Source: Rachicladosporium sp. CCFEE 5018 (lineage: Eukaryota > Ascomycota > Dothideomycetes > Cladosporiales > Cladosporiaceae). From it: a stretch of DNA of 64,000 bases. Below are positions 43,601 to 54,701 of the stretch, piece after piece. The stretch is from NCBI GenBank assembly GCA_002077045.2, contig KZ111149.1, positions 1,201,897-1,265,896 of the forward strand, in the 5' to 3' direction. Under the pieces are notes generated by a model. That model made no database searches. It was not told the DNA's origin and was given only the letters and a program-made list of their open reading frames with translations. Numbering within the stretch: the first letter of the stretch is position 1; every line of letters starts with the position of its first letter. Both the position numbers and the translations under genes were made by a program.

Positions 43601-44287
43601 CAGTCCAGGGGCGAGCTCTCAACTGCGAGGCAAACCGGGTAGGGCCACAAAGGTACACTCCGGGGATGCCAGCTGCCGCAGGGACTTCATCGCCGTTCGC
43701 AGCCAGCGGTGATCGTTGGAAGCCTAGGCAGAGCAGATGTGCTGGTCGTCGACCTCCACTGTCCAGTTTGAAGAGACGCCACACTGTCAGGTCCACAATC
43801 TGGGCATGTCAGTAGCGGTAGGAATGAGTGTGACAACCATACAAGGGAGACATGAGCGTTCGCCTACCTCAGACTGCTGAAGCGAGCCAGTGTTCGACAG
43901 CACAGAAATGTCTGTCTCTGTGAGCTGCTGTGTGAAGACTGAAATGTCGTTCTCGACATCAGCAAGAGTCGCCACTGCCACCTGCTCGGACGTGCCCACG
44001 ATTGTAGTGTCTAGCAGACTGGCTAGCTCAGTATTGAAGATAGACGCAGAAGACGGTGCATTGTCTCGTCCATACTGCAGCAGTCTTCTACGCCGCTTCT
44101 TCGAGGATTTCGGTAGGCGTGAAACCAGACAGGTCCGTAAGCTATGAACCTCGCTGTAGTACTGAGCAAGTAACGGCTTCGTCGGATAATTAGAGTCATG
44201 CGAAACTCCAAGATCTGTACGTGTACTGCGTTGACGCTTCGCCGAAGGCTGAGACCCGGCAGGGTGTCCTCGTTTGCGCTTCACCAT
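40679..44287 (-). CDS. tert: Telomerase reverse transcriptase (copy B)
   Basis: Exons 44287-43868, 43799-41153, 41102-40991 and 40832-40679 encode the same 1110-residue TERT, with T motif, RT motifs 1, 2, A (VDVKACFD), B', C (LIDDF), D and E. Two identical intact TERT genes side by side would be very unusual in a fungus and argue that one copy is artificial. Confidence 0.97.
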
Positions 44288-44846
44288 TGTGCGCGAACTC
44301 CCTAGACGTGCAGCTCATCAAACAGGCGTCACGCGATTGACACCGTAGCATGGAGCGTGATGACATGCAAGCTTGTTGACGGTCGCCCAAGGGACACGGT
44401 TACCTGCCTCGCTGTTCTTGTCTCAATGGGTTGAGCGGATCGCTCGATGTGAGAGCGAAGTCATGGGACCTGACGCGTTCGAGGGACACGACGGGATGGC
44501 GCTAGAGACGCGCCTTCCCCGGTTGTCGTGAACAAGACGAGCTTACATAATCGCGACAAGGCAGTGTTGGGTGAACGAACATGCATACTTCCACCTTCTA
44601 TGATACACTATCGCCGTGTCTGTACACCGGCCGAGTTTGCTTTGGTATTCCCCGATTCGTCCGCCAGGCATTCGTCACACTGAGCTTACGGCCACGTTGC
44701 CCAGCTTGCTGATCAACACTCGCTCGCTTTGTCACGGGGCTGCACCTCGAAGAAGGATTTGACGAGCGTGAGATCCAGCACCATAGCTGAAGTAGAGAAT
44801 GTATATAGGTGGGAGATAACGGCAGCTGTGCAGAATCGCCCTTTCC

Positions 44847-46241
44847 ATGTCACATTTCCTCACTAAAGCGCTGTCGCACTGCAACGCTATACCAATACGA
44901 AACTTGAGCTTCAACAACATAGCAAGGATGGCTACCGCAAGCACAGTGCAGCTCTCGCCGCGGCAGAATTTCCAGTTCGCCGTCCCTGACCTCACGTCCG
45001 ATGCTGCTCAGACAACCTCTAAGCTCCTCCAGGATAATCACGAACAGCATCACATTTTCTTCAACCAGCAGGGCTTCCACAACCACATCGCGCATCACCT
45101 AGTGACGATTTTCGCCCTGGGTGCCACTTCCCAAGAGCTACAGCAGCAGTACACCAATAACCAAGACTATCAACGTCCGCTGCATCGATCGGCCTCTGTC
45201 CAAAACCATGTCTTCGAAGATGAAGCCGCTATTATGGCCCATCTTGGCAAAGGACGGCACTATCCAGACTTCCTTACTTTCTTCCAGTCCGAGATCTCCA
45301 GGAGCAGCTGGCAAGAGGTCTTACAGAAGTACCTATTCTCTGGCACTGCCCTAGCAGAGACACTCTTCATCCGCCTTTGGTCAAGCATCTACCATCCGCT
45401 GATTCATCTAGGATTTGCGATCGAGTCAGCCCAGCCTGCACTTGTCGCTGAAGCACTCGCCGAGACAGCTGTGCACGACGCCTGGATTGGGAGCTACCTC
45501 AAGTCAGCCGAAGCGGCAGCCAATGTGAACCGTGATCGGCCTTCGAAGTCCATCGTCGAATTGATCGAAGCCATGCACAGCGACCAGATATTGCGAGATG
45601 CTGTTCGCTGGTCCGATAGTAGCATGCTCCGCGATGGTATCATCTCTCGCGCAGGCGACCGAATGGTCGGCTATGCGTCTCAGTACCACCTCCAGTCTAC
45701 GGATGATCTCAAAAGCAAGACCGCTGAGATGATCAACGCAGTAGCCTACTTCACAGGCGGAGCGCAGCGGGACGAATATAAGCCAAAGTACGACTTCTAC
45801 TACATTCACAGCCTGAACAGCAGCATCTTCTTCTCGACGTTCTTGGAGCAAGAATGGCTCAGTGATGCCCAGAGGCGTCGCCTACTGGAGTGGAAGGTCT
45901 GGAACGACCTGATCATGTATGCGTCACGCAAAGCACCAGAGCCACAACTGGATCTCGTGCGAGCGTATAAGCCCAAGCAGCCTTCTGGCTGGGGACAGAT
46001 CTTCGATCGAGTGAAGACAACGCCTGATGACGGCCATGCTGCAAAGCTCGTCAGAGCCCTGGCGCATGGGCAGAGAGTGTGTGCGCCGTATGAGGAACGA
46101 CAGGACTTCAAATTGAAGCACGATGATTGGCTGCAGCTTGGCCATATGGCCATTGACTCTGTTCAGGCAGCAGGTCCAACATGGGTGCGCTCTACTGGAT
46201 TTGACGAGGCATGGGACGAGGTGCCTCGGGCACAGCTGTAG
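44847..46241 (+). CDS. Questin oxidase-like protein, allele B
   Basis: 464 residues, same family (GedK/MdpL-like Baeyer-Villiger enzymes) as the copy at 20494. The first 219 residues match exactly. After that, eight substitutions and four silent changes separate the copies: P220S, I243S, N248D, E288K, R368Q, M391T, E438Q and P440A, numbered by eye. None introduces a stop. Confidence 0.9.
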   Translation: MSHFLTKALSHCNAIPIRNLSFNNIARMATASTVQLSPRQNFQFAVPDLTSDAAQTTSKLLQDNHEQHHIFFNQQGFHNHIAHHLVTIFALGATSQELQQQYTNNQDYQRPLHRSASVQNHVFEDEAAIMAHLGKGRHYPDFLTFFQSEISRSSWQEVLQKYLFSGTALAETLFIRLWSSIYHPLIHLGFAIESAQPALVAEALAETAVHDAWIGSYLKSAEAAANVNRDRPSKSIVELIEAMHSDQILRDAVRWSDSSMLRDGIISRAGDRMVGYASQYHLQSTDDLKSKTAEMINAVAYFTGGAQRDEYKPKYDFYYIHSLNSSIFFSTFLEQEWLSDAQRRRLLEWKVWNDLIMYASRKAPEPQLDLVRAYKPKQPSGWGQIFDRVKTTPDDGHAAKLVRALAHGQRVCAPYEERQDFKLKHDDWLQLGHMAIDSVQAAGPTWVRSTGFDEAWDEVPRAQL

Positions 46242-46305
46242 TCATGAGGCAGTGACAGGTGTGAACGTGAGATACACGTATGCAAAGCTTTCTCGCACAC
46301 ATTGA

Positions 46306-47932
46306 CTACTTCAGCGACTCCGCACGTAGCCTCCTTTGCGGTCCATATTTGTCAGTCAGCGCCAGTATGGCGCCATTGAAGTAGTACATCGGAATTGCGA
46401 TCAGTAGGAGCGCCCACTGCACACCTGCCATCGTTCCAGAGACCTACGACATTGTCAGCGAATTGCAGTCAGTGTGGTGCGACGAGTACCTCACAGCTGA
46501 CAGGCCCTCCTTCGCGATCCAATTGTTTGCATACAGACTACAGATCAACGCGATGACATTGCGGACCACGAATACCGTGACGAGAGCCTCCCCCGGGAAG
46601 CTCTGGTAGCAGTCCACAGCGTAAGTGATAGCGATGTTGGCCACTGCAGTGAAGCCGAACGAGTGCATACCGTAACCAAATGCTGAGCCCACCCAGCTGA
46701 GACGATGCGAGATACATTGCCCAAAGATGATCAGACCCACCGGCGAGATCACGAAGGGAATCGCAAGAGCGATAAGACGCTTCTCCGGTCGTGGCTTCGC
46801 ATCATGGTCTTGTCGTCTGGCTCGGTTGGCCAGGAGATCAATAAGCTTTCCGCCGAAGTAGAAAGAGATGAGGGTACCGATCCAGCCCGAGATCGAGAAC
46901 AGCCCAACTTTGCCGAGCTTCCAGGAATACGGCGGCCGTAAGAATGTCTGCGAGACAGTGACTTGGATGACGATGGTCCAGCCGACGAAGACGCCGACCA
47001 GACAACCCACCCAGAAGACAGGAGGATAGACAGCCATTCGGATGATGTCCCAGAAAGTGCGGACGAACCGCTGCAGGGGCTTATCGTTATTGTAGCCCAG
47101 CGTAAGGCTGAGCCAGCCTGCATAGGAACGAGCCTTCGGAACCTCGAGAGCCGAATGCTGCTTGCGGGGAACATAGTACTGCGTCTCTCGGATGAAGAAA
47201 AAAGCGAGAATGAAGATCACCCCACCAGCTATAGCCAGAAAGCCGCAAGACCAGCGCCAGGAATGCAGCTGTACGATGTACGCATTGATGAGCGGGCCGA
47301 CAAAGATGCCAGACGCCAAAGCGAGGTGGAAGAACATCATGCAGTGCCCTCGCTGCTCGTAGAAAAACATGTCTGCCACAGCACTGGGGACTGTGGCATC
47401 AGCAGCACTCGCACCAAAGCCTGCTATCATGCGACCACCGAGCAAGCTTCCGTACGATGTTGCCCTGGTACTCCACGCGTTCGCTCCCACGAACACCGCG
47501 AGAGCCAGGAGATAGACGGGTCGCTTCCCTACGACCCGCATCAGTGGCACCCACAGCACGTTCCCGAGACCGAACATCAGCACATTGAAGCCAACTAGCC
47601 AAGTGGCATGCGTAGCGTCGGTCTTGAATTGCTTCTGCAAGGGTACGATCGCAACCGTAAAGTTCGAGCCATTCACGTTGGCGATGAAGGAGAAGAGGCA
47701 GATTGTGCCGTACGTGGTGAGTTTGCCCAGAGTGGTCCAGTTAAGAGGGTCGTTGGGATCGTTGGACGGAATTGGGTCTGTCTAGACTGTTAGCGAGTGT
47801 GATGGATGTGACTGTGCAACGCATCTCACAGCGAAGTGGCACAGCATCGCTCGTCTGTTTGTCGGAATCCGACTCCGCTACATTTGCGTCGTCCACTCTA
47901 TCCTTCTCCATCATGCCCTTTGTGTCAGCCAT
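46306..47932 (-). CDS. MFS transporter, DHA1-like (complete)
   Basis: This is a twelve-helix major facilitator of the drug:H+ antiporter type in the plasma membrane. Exons are 47932-47830, 47777-46495 and 46443-46306, with phases that join into 507 residues. The cytosolic N-terminus is acidic and is followed by the family's SNDPNDPLNWTTLGK block before helix 1 and NVNGSNFTVAIVPLQ. Motif A is degenerate (VPLMRVVGKRPVY) and GRMIAGFGASAADATVPSA lies in helix 4-5. After a central loop (KQHSALEVPK), FWDIIRMAVYPP opens the second half. The end is YGPQRRLRAESLK. It sits 64 bases from the convergent questin-oxidase-like gene, so export of a related metabolite is possible but unproven. Confidence 0.95.
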
Positions 47933-48910
47933 GTGGACCAGCGGTATCAATACGCCCTCGCAATGCGTTTAAAGACGAAGCAGAGAGGGTATGCCGGCGA
48001 AGGCAGAGGACCGGCGCGCGAGATAGCGACATCCCCCCGATCGACATGGAAATGCCGCGCCCAGACACTCTCCATGCAGCAGCACGGTTACACGACATGG
48101 GTTCGCCCACACGCCACGCGCTCGCACATCTGGCAGACGCACGACCCCGGCACCATTTCCACGTGCAGCGCGCGTGCAACAAATCATGCTCGTCTACAAT
48201 CTTTGGCGCGACCCTGTTGCGGTTAAAACGCCGCGGATGCTTAATCAAATGTGGCGAAGATTGGCTTTAGGGGCGGGGAAGCGGGAGCCGCCAGTCTAAT
48301 TTGCTCGGCACTTGCTTTCGATCGCTTGGCGGGCTTCGCTTCGGTGACATGCAGTGATGTCTGACTTGAGAACAGTATGGAAGCCATCAGACGACGATCA
48401 AATTGCGGCTGACATCGGGAGTATGCAGAACGCCGTTATAACGGCTTCGTCGACTCGTCAAACAAGATCGTCAGGGGTCTGTGCAGCGAGAGGTGCATAT
48501 CGCACGCGACAAGGTAACGCAGTTGGACATGACGCCTCGACGTCGAATTCCTCGCGGCGCGTCTCGTTGTTCTACCTCCTACTGGGAAAACGCCAGAAGA
48601 GGATGTGGATACCCTCCTGCACGACGGCGATTGGTCTGCAACCTATCGTACATGAGGCCGGGCACAGATGTGGCAGACTTGCGGGCTGCGATTAACCTCG
48701 TGCAGGCAGTGCGAGTGCTTTGTGCACACGTTCGAGGAAGCGACCTTGAGTGGACAAGCTCGTTATCAGCTACATGTACATACCGTGAGGTCCGCATATC
48801 GAAGCGCAATCGCAATGCGTCCGGCAGCTGACTTTTCGTACGGACTGTACAATACCGCGCTATATACCTGGAGCGCCACGCTGACTTTATGTTGCTTTCG
48901 ATTTCGAAAC
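47933..48910. other. Intergenic, 978 bases, no gene recognised
   Basis: This lies between the MFS start and the Mug190-like stop, both on the minus strand, and includes the MFS promoter. Plus-strand ORFs of 113-144 codons lack any recognisable feature. TATATA-like sequence occurs near 48860 (CGCTATATACC). Confidence 0.5.
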
Positions 48911-51900
48911 CTACACCTCCGTCTCTATGCCAGGCTCTCTACTATTGTGCTTAAACAAACCAGTGATCTTCGCCTCGGCTCTCTCGGCCTTGTGCGCAGC
49001 CCACTCAGCAGTACGGGGTATCTGTACACATCGTCAGTCCAGGACCTGCGAAGCAGGAGAATCAATCAATTTACCTTCCACTGCATGACACCCCGGTGCC
49101 GCCGATGCACGCTCTTCATGTTTTTTTTATACTCCTTCGCGCTATCCGCCCAGCCATTAGTGATACCCTTGCCGTCCGTCGTCATGCTGCGTCCTTGCTT
49201 TTCAAGTCCGTCTGGGTCTGCCTTGTCATCACTCTCATGCTTGTCATCTCCATCGTTAGACGAGTCGTCGCTTTCGTCGCTCGATGAGCTGGTTTCCTCA
49301 TCCACGATCCCTGCCTCCTTGCTCGCCTTCTCTTCCTCCTCGTTATTCCTGGCGACGTCCAGTACCTGGACAACTTGCTTCATATCTGGATCTCCACTTG
49401 CCCACTTGCCGTGCGCACTTCCTAGACCGCTCCAGAAGAGCACTTTCAGCTTGACCGTCCCGAGTTTCTCGCCGCATTCGTCCAGCGAACAGGCCACAGC
49501 ACGCTTGAAGTCGCCTTTCCACACCGGCAACTCGATCTCTCTTTCCGTCTCGTCCGGTATATCGCGAAGCCAGAGGACGGCAAAGGCAGCATTGTTGTTC
49601 CCGATCATCTGCTTATGTCGGAAGCGGATGGTAAAGCAGCTGCTATACCTCTTGCTAACAGCCAGATATGCACTTCGGCCCTTGCGACCGCTCCACGCAT
49701 GATCACCCTCCTTGGTCGGACTGAATTTGGCTGTGCTAAGAGTGGTTCCGAGCTTCAGGCGGAGCTTCGTCACGTCATGTGAGAGACCGGAGCAGGTTAC
49801 ATGTGGCTTGACTTGCAGCGTGCCCAGCTCCCAGCCCAGAGCTTCTGGAGGTGCTTGAAGCTGCACGCTCCGCCAAACGAGCGACAGGCGTATGCGTCCA
49901 TAGCCCACTCCGCCTGATAATGGCCAGAACCCGTTGACCTGAGAGCGATCCTTGAATACATCCGCAAGCGACAGGTGCACGATTCCAAGCAGGGCATCGT
50001 CTTCGTGTACCCTCGCATCTCGTACGGAGACATGTATTTCGGCATTCTGCCAATCCGGGATGAAGCGCTCGGTCCCAGCATTGAAAAACGGCTTCGCATT
50101 CTTCGGTTTCGTCCTTGTCTTGAAGACCTTACGATGGTTAATGATCACATTGCAGTACGCGCTTGGTAGCGTATCTCCCTCTTCCTCTTCCTGATCTTTG
50201 GCAGCGTTCTTGTCTTCTGCCTTTTTCGATGTTTGCTCGAGCTCCAGTCCGGTAATTTGGTGGATCTGAATACTAAACACTCCGCTAGGATAGCCCTCAG
50301 GCGGAGGCGCCGATATCATCATATTGTCTTGATGCGTCTTCATTTCCTGTTGCTTCTGCTGCTCCAGCTCGTCTTCATCTTGCTTCTCCCGATTCTCTTT
50401 CACCATCGCCTCACGAAGCTTGCGCTTGCAGATCTTGTCGACCTTCTCTCTCAGTTGCTCCAGCGTCCGGATCTCGGTATCGTACGTCTGCTTGGCCAAT
50501 TGGCATGGCTGGATGCGGACCTTTGAGAAGTAGCCAATCTCCCAGTCCAGCTTACCCGGCAGGTCTTCGCCAGCCTTGAGTGCACGGAAGCCATCAGAGC
50601 GTGGGCACATCTTGCCATTCGATGCGGAGTCTCGCATGAGAGTCTTGAGGTCCACCTCGATGCGTCCAAGGTCATCGTCCGCAGTCAAGCGATCCGAGTC
50701 CCAAAGCTGTACTCGCAAACGCTCATCAACATTCAGCTGCTCAGGCGTCACTAGTAAGTAAGCCGTCTCCTCCCAAACCGGCTCCATCTCGTCCGTCAGC
50801 AGACGCGTGCTCCACACAGGCTTTCCGAATTTCGCCCATCCCATGGAGACGTACGGATCTGCGCTACCTTCCTTGATGAGGGGGATCCCAGCATCGCCAA
50901 CTTTAAAGTCATAGCCGCGTCTGATCCTCACGACCAAGATGCCACGAGCTGCAGTGTCTTTCTTGAAGTCGTCACCAACGAGCATGTCCTTCAAGTCCAA
51001 CGTCAGACTCTTGGGCGCGACATACTCGGCCATCGCTGCGTCCACCGCTGACTTGACGAAGTTGCTGATCACAGGCAGATCCATTATATTCAGACCATGC
51101 TTTGACAGCGGCTGGCAACTGAGATCGACCTTTGGCTGTCCCATAAATGTGAGCGTGCAGAGGGCGAAGAATGGGGGATCGGGCGTGAGCTGCAAGCGCA
51201 TGCGCATCGTTCCTACCACACCACGCAGATCGACCCACACAGGTAATTTGATGTTGCCTGGCAAGTAGAAGGCCAACATCAGATGCATGTCCTTCATGCG
51301 CTTCTTCGCCATCTTCTTCTCCGATCGCGCGCGGTAGGCGAACGCGACTTCCAGGTTGATGAAGTCACCCTCTTCCGCTTCCATGCCCTCTTCTACTGCC
51401 TGGTCCTCCTGATTCTCTTCCTTCTCGTTGTCGCCCTCACTCTTCCCTCCATTGTTATCGCTCTTCTCGACCTCGCCTTCTCCGGGCACGGTCCGATCAT
51501 TCTTGTGGTCTCCACCTTCTTGCGCTTTCTTTAGCCTACCATCTGCGCCTACAGACCTCGCAGCAGCACCGGTCGGCAACCATCGTACCCCGAGTATGCG
51601 CAAAGCTTCACTCCCTTGTCCAATATCATCTACACTCACCATCCGGACCAGCCGGGGTAGCGATGCCTGCATCACGTCTTCGAGAGTATCTGCCAAGCTG
51701 ATGAAGAGATCGGGGTTGACCAGTGGCCACACCGACGCGACCAGAGAGTTCAGCCAGCGAGTACTTTCAGGATCGTCGTGGCTGTTCGAGTCATGTTTTG
51801 ATCTTTTCCGATTCGACTCCCAAATTTCCTCCTCCCACATAGTCTCGATGCGCTTGTTCGTCCAATCTCTGATTCCGGCGATGAGCGCGAATCCGCCGCC

Positions 51901-52610
51901 TGCTACTAACAAGCTGAGCGCTGACCAAGTAGCGACAGATCGTACCGATAGTGTTGCGGTAGGTCGTAGTACACGTTCTAGCGCCAGTGCTAGTACTGCC
52001 AGCGTTGACACACCTACGAGACCTACCGTCATCCCCAATTTGTTGATGTCCGCTAGCTCGCGCTTGATACCATCGAATGAAGGAGGCGGGAACAGTTCAT
52101 TGAAGCCTTCTTGACCAGCACGCATCTCATCCATCTCCTGTTGTAACTCCTCGTCCGACTTGTTCTTGTTGCTCAGCCCGGTCGCTGTTCGAACTGTAGA
52201 GCCGAATGGCGCGTCGTTCTCACCAGCATCGTTGAGCGCGTCTTGCGTGAAGTCAAAGATCTTGACTGGCAAGTGAGTAATAGGATCTGTGACTTCGCGC
52301 TCTGCTCGTTCATCGGCTCGCTTTTTCATGCCTTTCCTCTTGGCCTTCGGGTGCGCACCCTGGCCAACTTCAGATGTATCCTTCGGCGCGTCGCCATCGT
52401 CGCGTCTGTCTTGGGCACCGCCATTAGCATCATCGTCTGCATTGCTCGTGTCATCTGGATCGTCGTTGTTGCCGTCCCTGTTAGCGTCGCCTTGGTCATC
52501 GTCTCCTCGCGAGAGGTAGTGCCGTGCCGTCGCCTTCGCCTGCTCTGTACTCGAAACGTTGCTGCCCTCATCATCCTTATCTTGACCAGCATTGGCTTGC
52601 GCTAGTCGGT
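48911..52610 (-). CDS. mug190: Mug190-like SMP/C2 membrane-contact protein, 3' portion up to gap
   Basis: This is a C2-domain protein resembling fission yeast Mug190 and the tricalbins, which tether ER to plasma membrane and move lipids. The last exon is 49021-48911 (IPRTAEWAAHKAER...GIETEV), joined over a 53-base intron (49074-49022) to the main exon 52610-49075. From its N-terminal side come a two-helix membrane hairpin (VGLVGVSTLAVLALALERVL and SALSLLVAGGGFALIAGI), an SMP-like domain (WLNSLVASVWPLVNPDLF to LTLDLKDMLVG), a first C2 (ILVVRIRRGYDF, SADPYVSM) and a second C2 (GVFSIQIHQITGLE). A Ser/Asp-rich tail is interrupted by the last exon. Merging with the right contig gives one frame of 1250 residues. 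Confidence 0.87.
51818..52610. repeat. Overlap segment, left copy (793 bp)
   Basis: Repeats at 52711-53503 with a constant shift of 893 and no indel. The first ~410 bases are identical. About nine substitutions fall in the last ~380 bases, next to the gap. Confidence 0.98.
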
Positions 52611-52710
52611 NNNNNNNNNNNNNNNNNNNNNNNNNNNNNNNNNNNNNNNNNNNNNNNNNNNNNNNNNNNNNNNNNNNNNNNNNNNNNNNNNNNNNNNNNN
52701 NNNNNNNNNN
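52611..52710. other. Assembly gap, 100 N
   Basis: Conventional scaffold gap. The two flanks overlap by 793 bases, so the true gap is negative. Confidence 0.99.
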
Positions 52711-53503
52711 TCCCAAATTTCCTCCTCCCACATAGTCTCGATGCGCTTGTTCGTCCAATCTCTGATTCCGGCGATGAGCGCGAATCCGCCGCCTGCTACT
52801 AACAAGCTGAGCGCTGACCAAGTAGCGACAGATCGTACCGATAGTGTTGCGGTAGGTCGTAGTACACGTTCTAGCGCCAGTGCTAGTACTGCCAGCGTTG
52901 ACACACCTACGAGACCTACCGTCATCCCCAATTTGTTGATGTCCGCTAGCTCGCGCTTGATACCATCGAATGAAGGAGGCGGGAACAGTTCATTGAAGCC
53001 TTCTTGACCAGCACGCATCTCATCCATCTCCTGTTGTAACTCCTCGTCCGACTTGTTCTTGTTGCTCAGCCCGGTCGCTGTTCGAACTGTAGAGCCGAAT
53101 GGCGCGTCGTTCTCACCAGCATCGTCGAGCGCGTCTTGCGTGAAGTCAAAGATCTTGACTGGCAAGTGAGTAATAGGATCTGTGACTTCGCGCTCTGCTC
53201 GCTCATCGGCTCGCTTTTTCATGCCTTTCCTCTTGGCCTTCGGGTGCGCAGCCTGGCCAACTTCAGATGTATCCTTCGGCGCGTCGCCATCGTCGCGTCT
53301 GTCTTGGGCACCGCCATTAGCATCATCGTCTGCCTTGCTCGTGTCGTCTCGATCGTCGTTGTTGCCGCCCCTGTTAGCGTCGCCTTGGTCATCGTCTCCT
53401 CGTGAGAGGTAGTGCCGTGCCGTCGCCTTCGCCTGCTCTGTACTCGAAACGTTGCTGCCCTCATCATCCTTATCTTGACCAGCATTGGCTTGCGCTAGTC
53501 GGT
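52711..53503. repeat. Overlap segment, right copy (793 bp)
   Basis: Second appearance of 51818-52610. It begins abruptly within the Mug190-like coding sequence at the contig edge. Confidence 0.98.
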
Positions 53504-53609
53504 TCTCCTTCTCTTCACGGTACTTGGAGATGGTGGGTATCTGATGATGCGGACTATGAGCAGGTATGTACCTCCGCTTTTCCTCACCTGCATCATCGTA
53601 GCCCGACAT
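52711..53609 (-). CDS. mug190: Mug190-like SMP/C2 protein, 5' portion from gap
   Basis: N-terminal part starting at ATG 53609 (MSGYDDAGEEKRRYIPAHS, then IPTISKYREEKENR). An acidic Asp/Asn/Gly-rich region, a basic KAKRKGMKKRADER patch and the membrane hairpin follow, to the contig edge. Only 53609-53504 (about 35 codons) is unique; the rest repeats the left contig with about six amino-acid differences (for example D/R and N/K in the acidic tract). Confidence 0.85.
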
Positions 53610-54701
53610 AGCTGTGAATCTGACCCTTGATGGGTGCTTTGATGAACAGTGTGCTTAGGTTTATCAAGCTCATAAGGTAGACTGGGAAGCTAATATTCCT
53701 CTGCCCAAGCCGGCCTATGAACAAGCGATGCCGAAGATGATGTGAAAGGAAAGACCGACTCTCCACCTACCTACAGATCAATAGCAGCTCAATCCTGGTC
53801 ACGATGTCGCGTGCTCGTAGCAGCATCGGCATCACGATGTTGACAACAGCTTGGCTACTTGGATCTTGCGCAGGTGGGGTGCTGCAAACGCGTCATCCCA
53901 TCGCAAGGTGAAACGGGTATCGGATGTATCTTCTGGGCGTACCTGCATTCGACAGAGGTATCCGGAGAATCTTCGTGGCCCGGAGGTAAAGGCCGCGGCA
54001 TGGCCAAAATGCTGTCTCTAAAGGGCCTCCAACGAGGTAGGTGAGTAACACGCTGAGGATATCGAAAGCAGAGCCCGCTTGAGCATGAAGGCAAGATTGG
54101 CCGTAGTCAGCCGCTACCATAAAAGCTGTCGCATCTTTCGCGATCCATTTCAAGGAATTTCTTAGCTCTGGGAGGAAGAATGCGTGTTCAGGGTCTATTG
54201 GGGATCCTTTCAAGTGCGAGGGCCGGGCATGCTCGTCGCAGTAGGCAACCCGTTAACTGGCGAAAGGCTGAAGAGCGTCGTCATTGCATGTTCAAAGTCC
54301 TTCTACGAGGTCTAGATCAGCGGTGCTGAAAACGACAAGCATTTTGGCTAAGGTACGGCGCAGCTGCAGTCCGGCGACTCCAGATACGCGGGCTGCACAA
54401 CGCATCAAGCCCGCATATGCAACATCAGCTCAGCCTCATTGCAATCTCGTCGCATGCAATGTCGTTGCCATTGACTTCTATAGCGCATCCCACTACTTAT
54501 ACCCGTCGCTACTCAATGCCCTCACCGCCAAAGCCTGACCGGACTTTCGCAGTCCATTGATACTAGTCCAGTCACGCGCCTGGTTCACCGGTCTGCAAGC
54601 GCGCCTGAGGCTCCGCGCCTCGAGGTCAGCCCTCCCGTCCTTCTAGCACCGGGAGCCGCAACAGACCTCACCGGTGCCGTCACCGGTATCAGAGATGGGA
54701 G
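53610..54701. promoter_or_regulatory. Divergent intergenic region Mug190-like / Zn2Cys6 factor
   Basis: 1092 bases separate two divergent starts. Short ORFs (up to 106 codons) lack support. Long upstream regions are common for fungal transcription factor genes. No clear TATA box seen. Confidence 0.5.

Larger units (their letters stand above)
24354..47079. repeat. Copy B of the ~22.7 kb direct repeat
   Basis: Partner of 1-22726. Unlike copy A, it continues without interruption on both sides: leftwards into the 5' part of the Boi-like gene and rightwards through the complete MFS gene. It is therefore the better representation of the locus. Confidence 0.98.

Noticed and set aside
48668..49702. 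344-codon plus-strand ORF
   Set aside because: Mostly antisense to the Mug190-like exon; Leu/Ser-rich shadow.
49066..52821. A 1251-codon ORF running through the second N gap
   Set aside because: The part right of the gap is out of the Mug190 frame; the correct continuation is found by overlapping the contigs.
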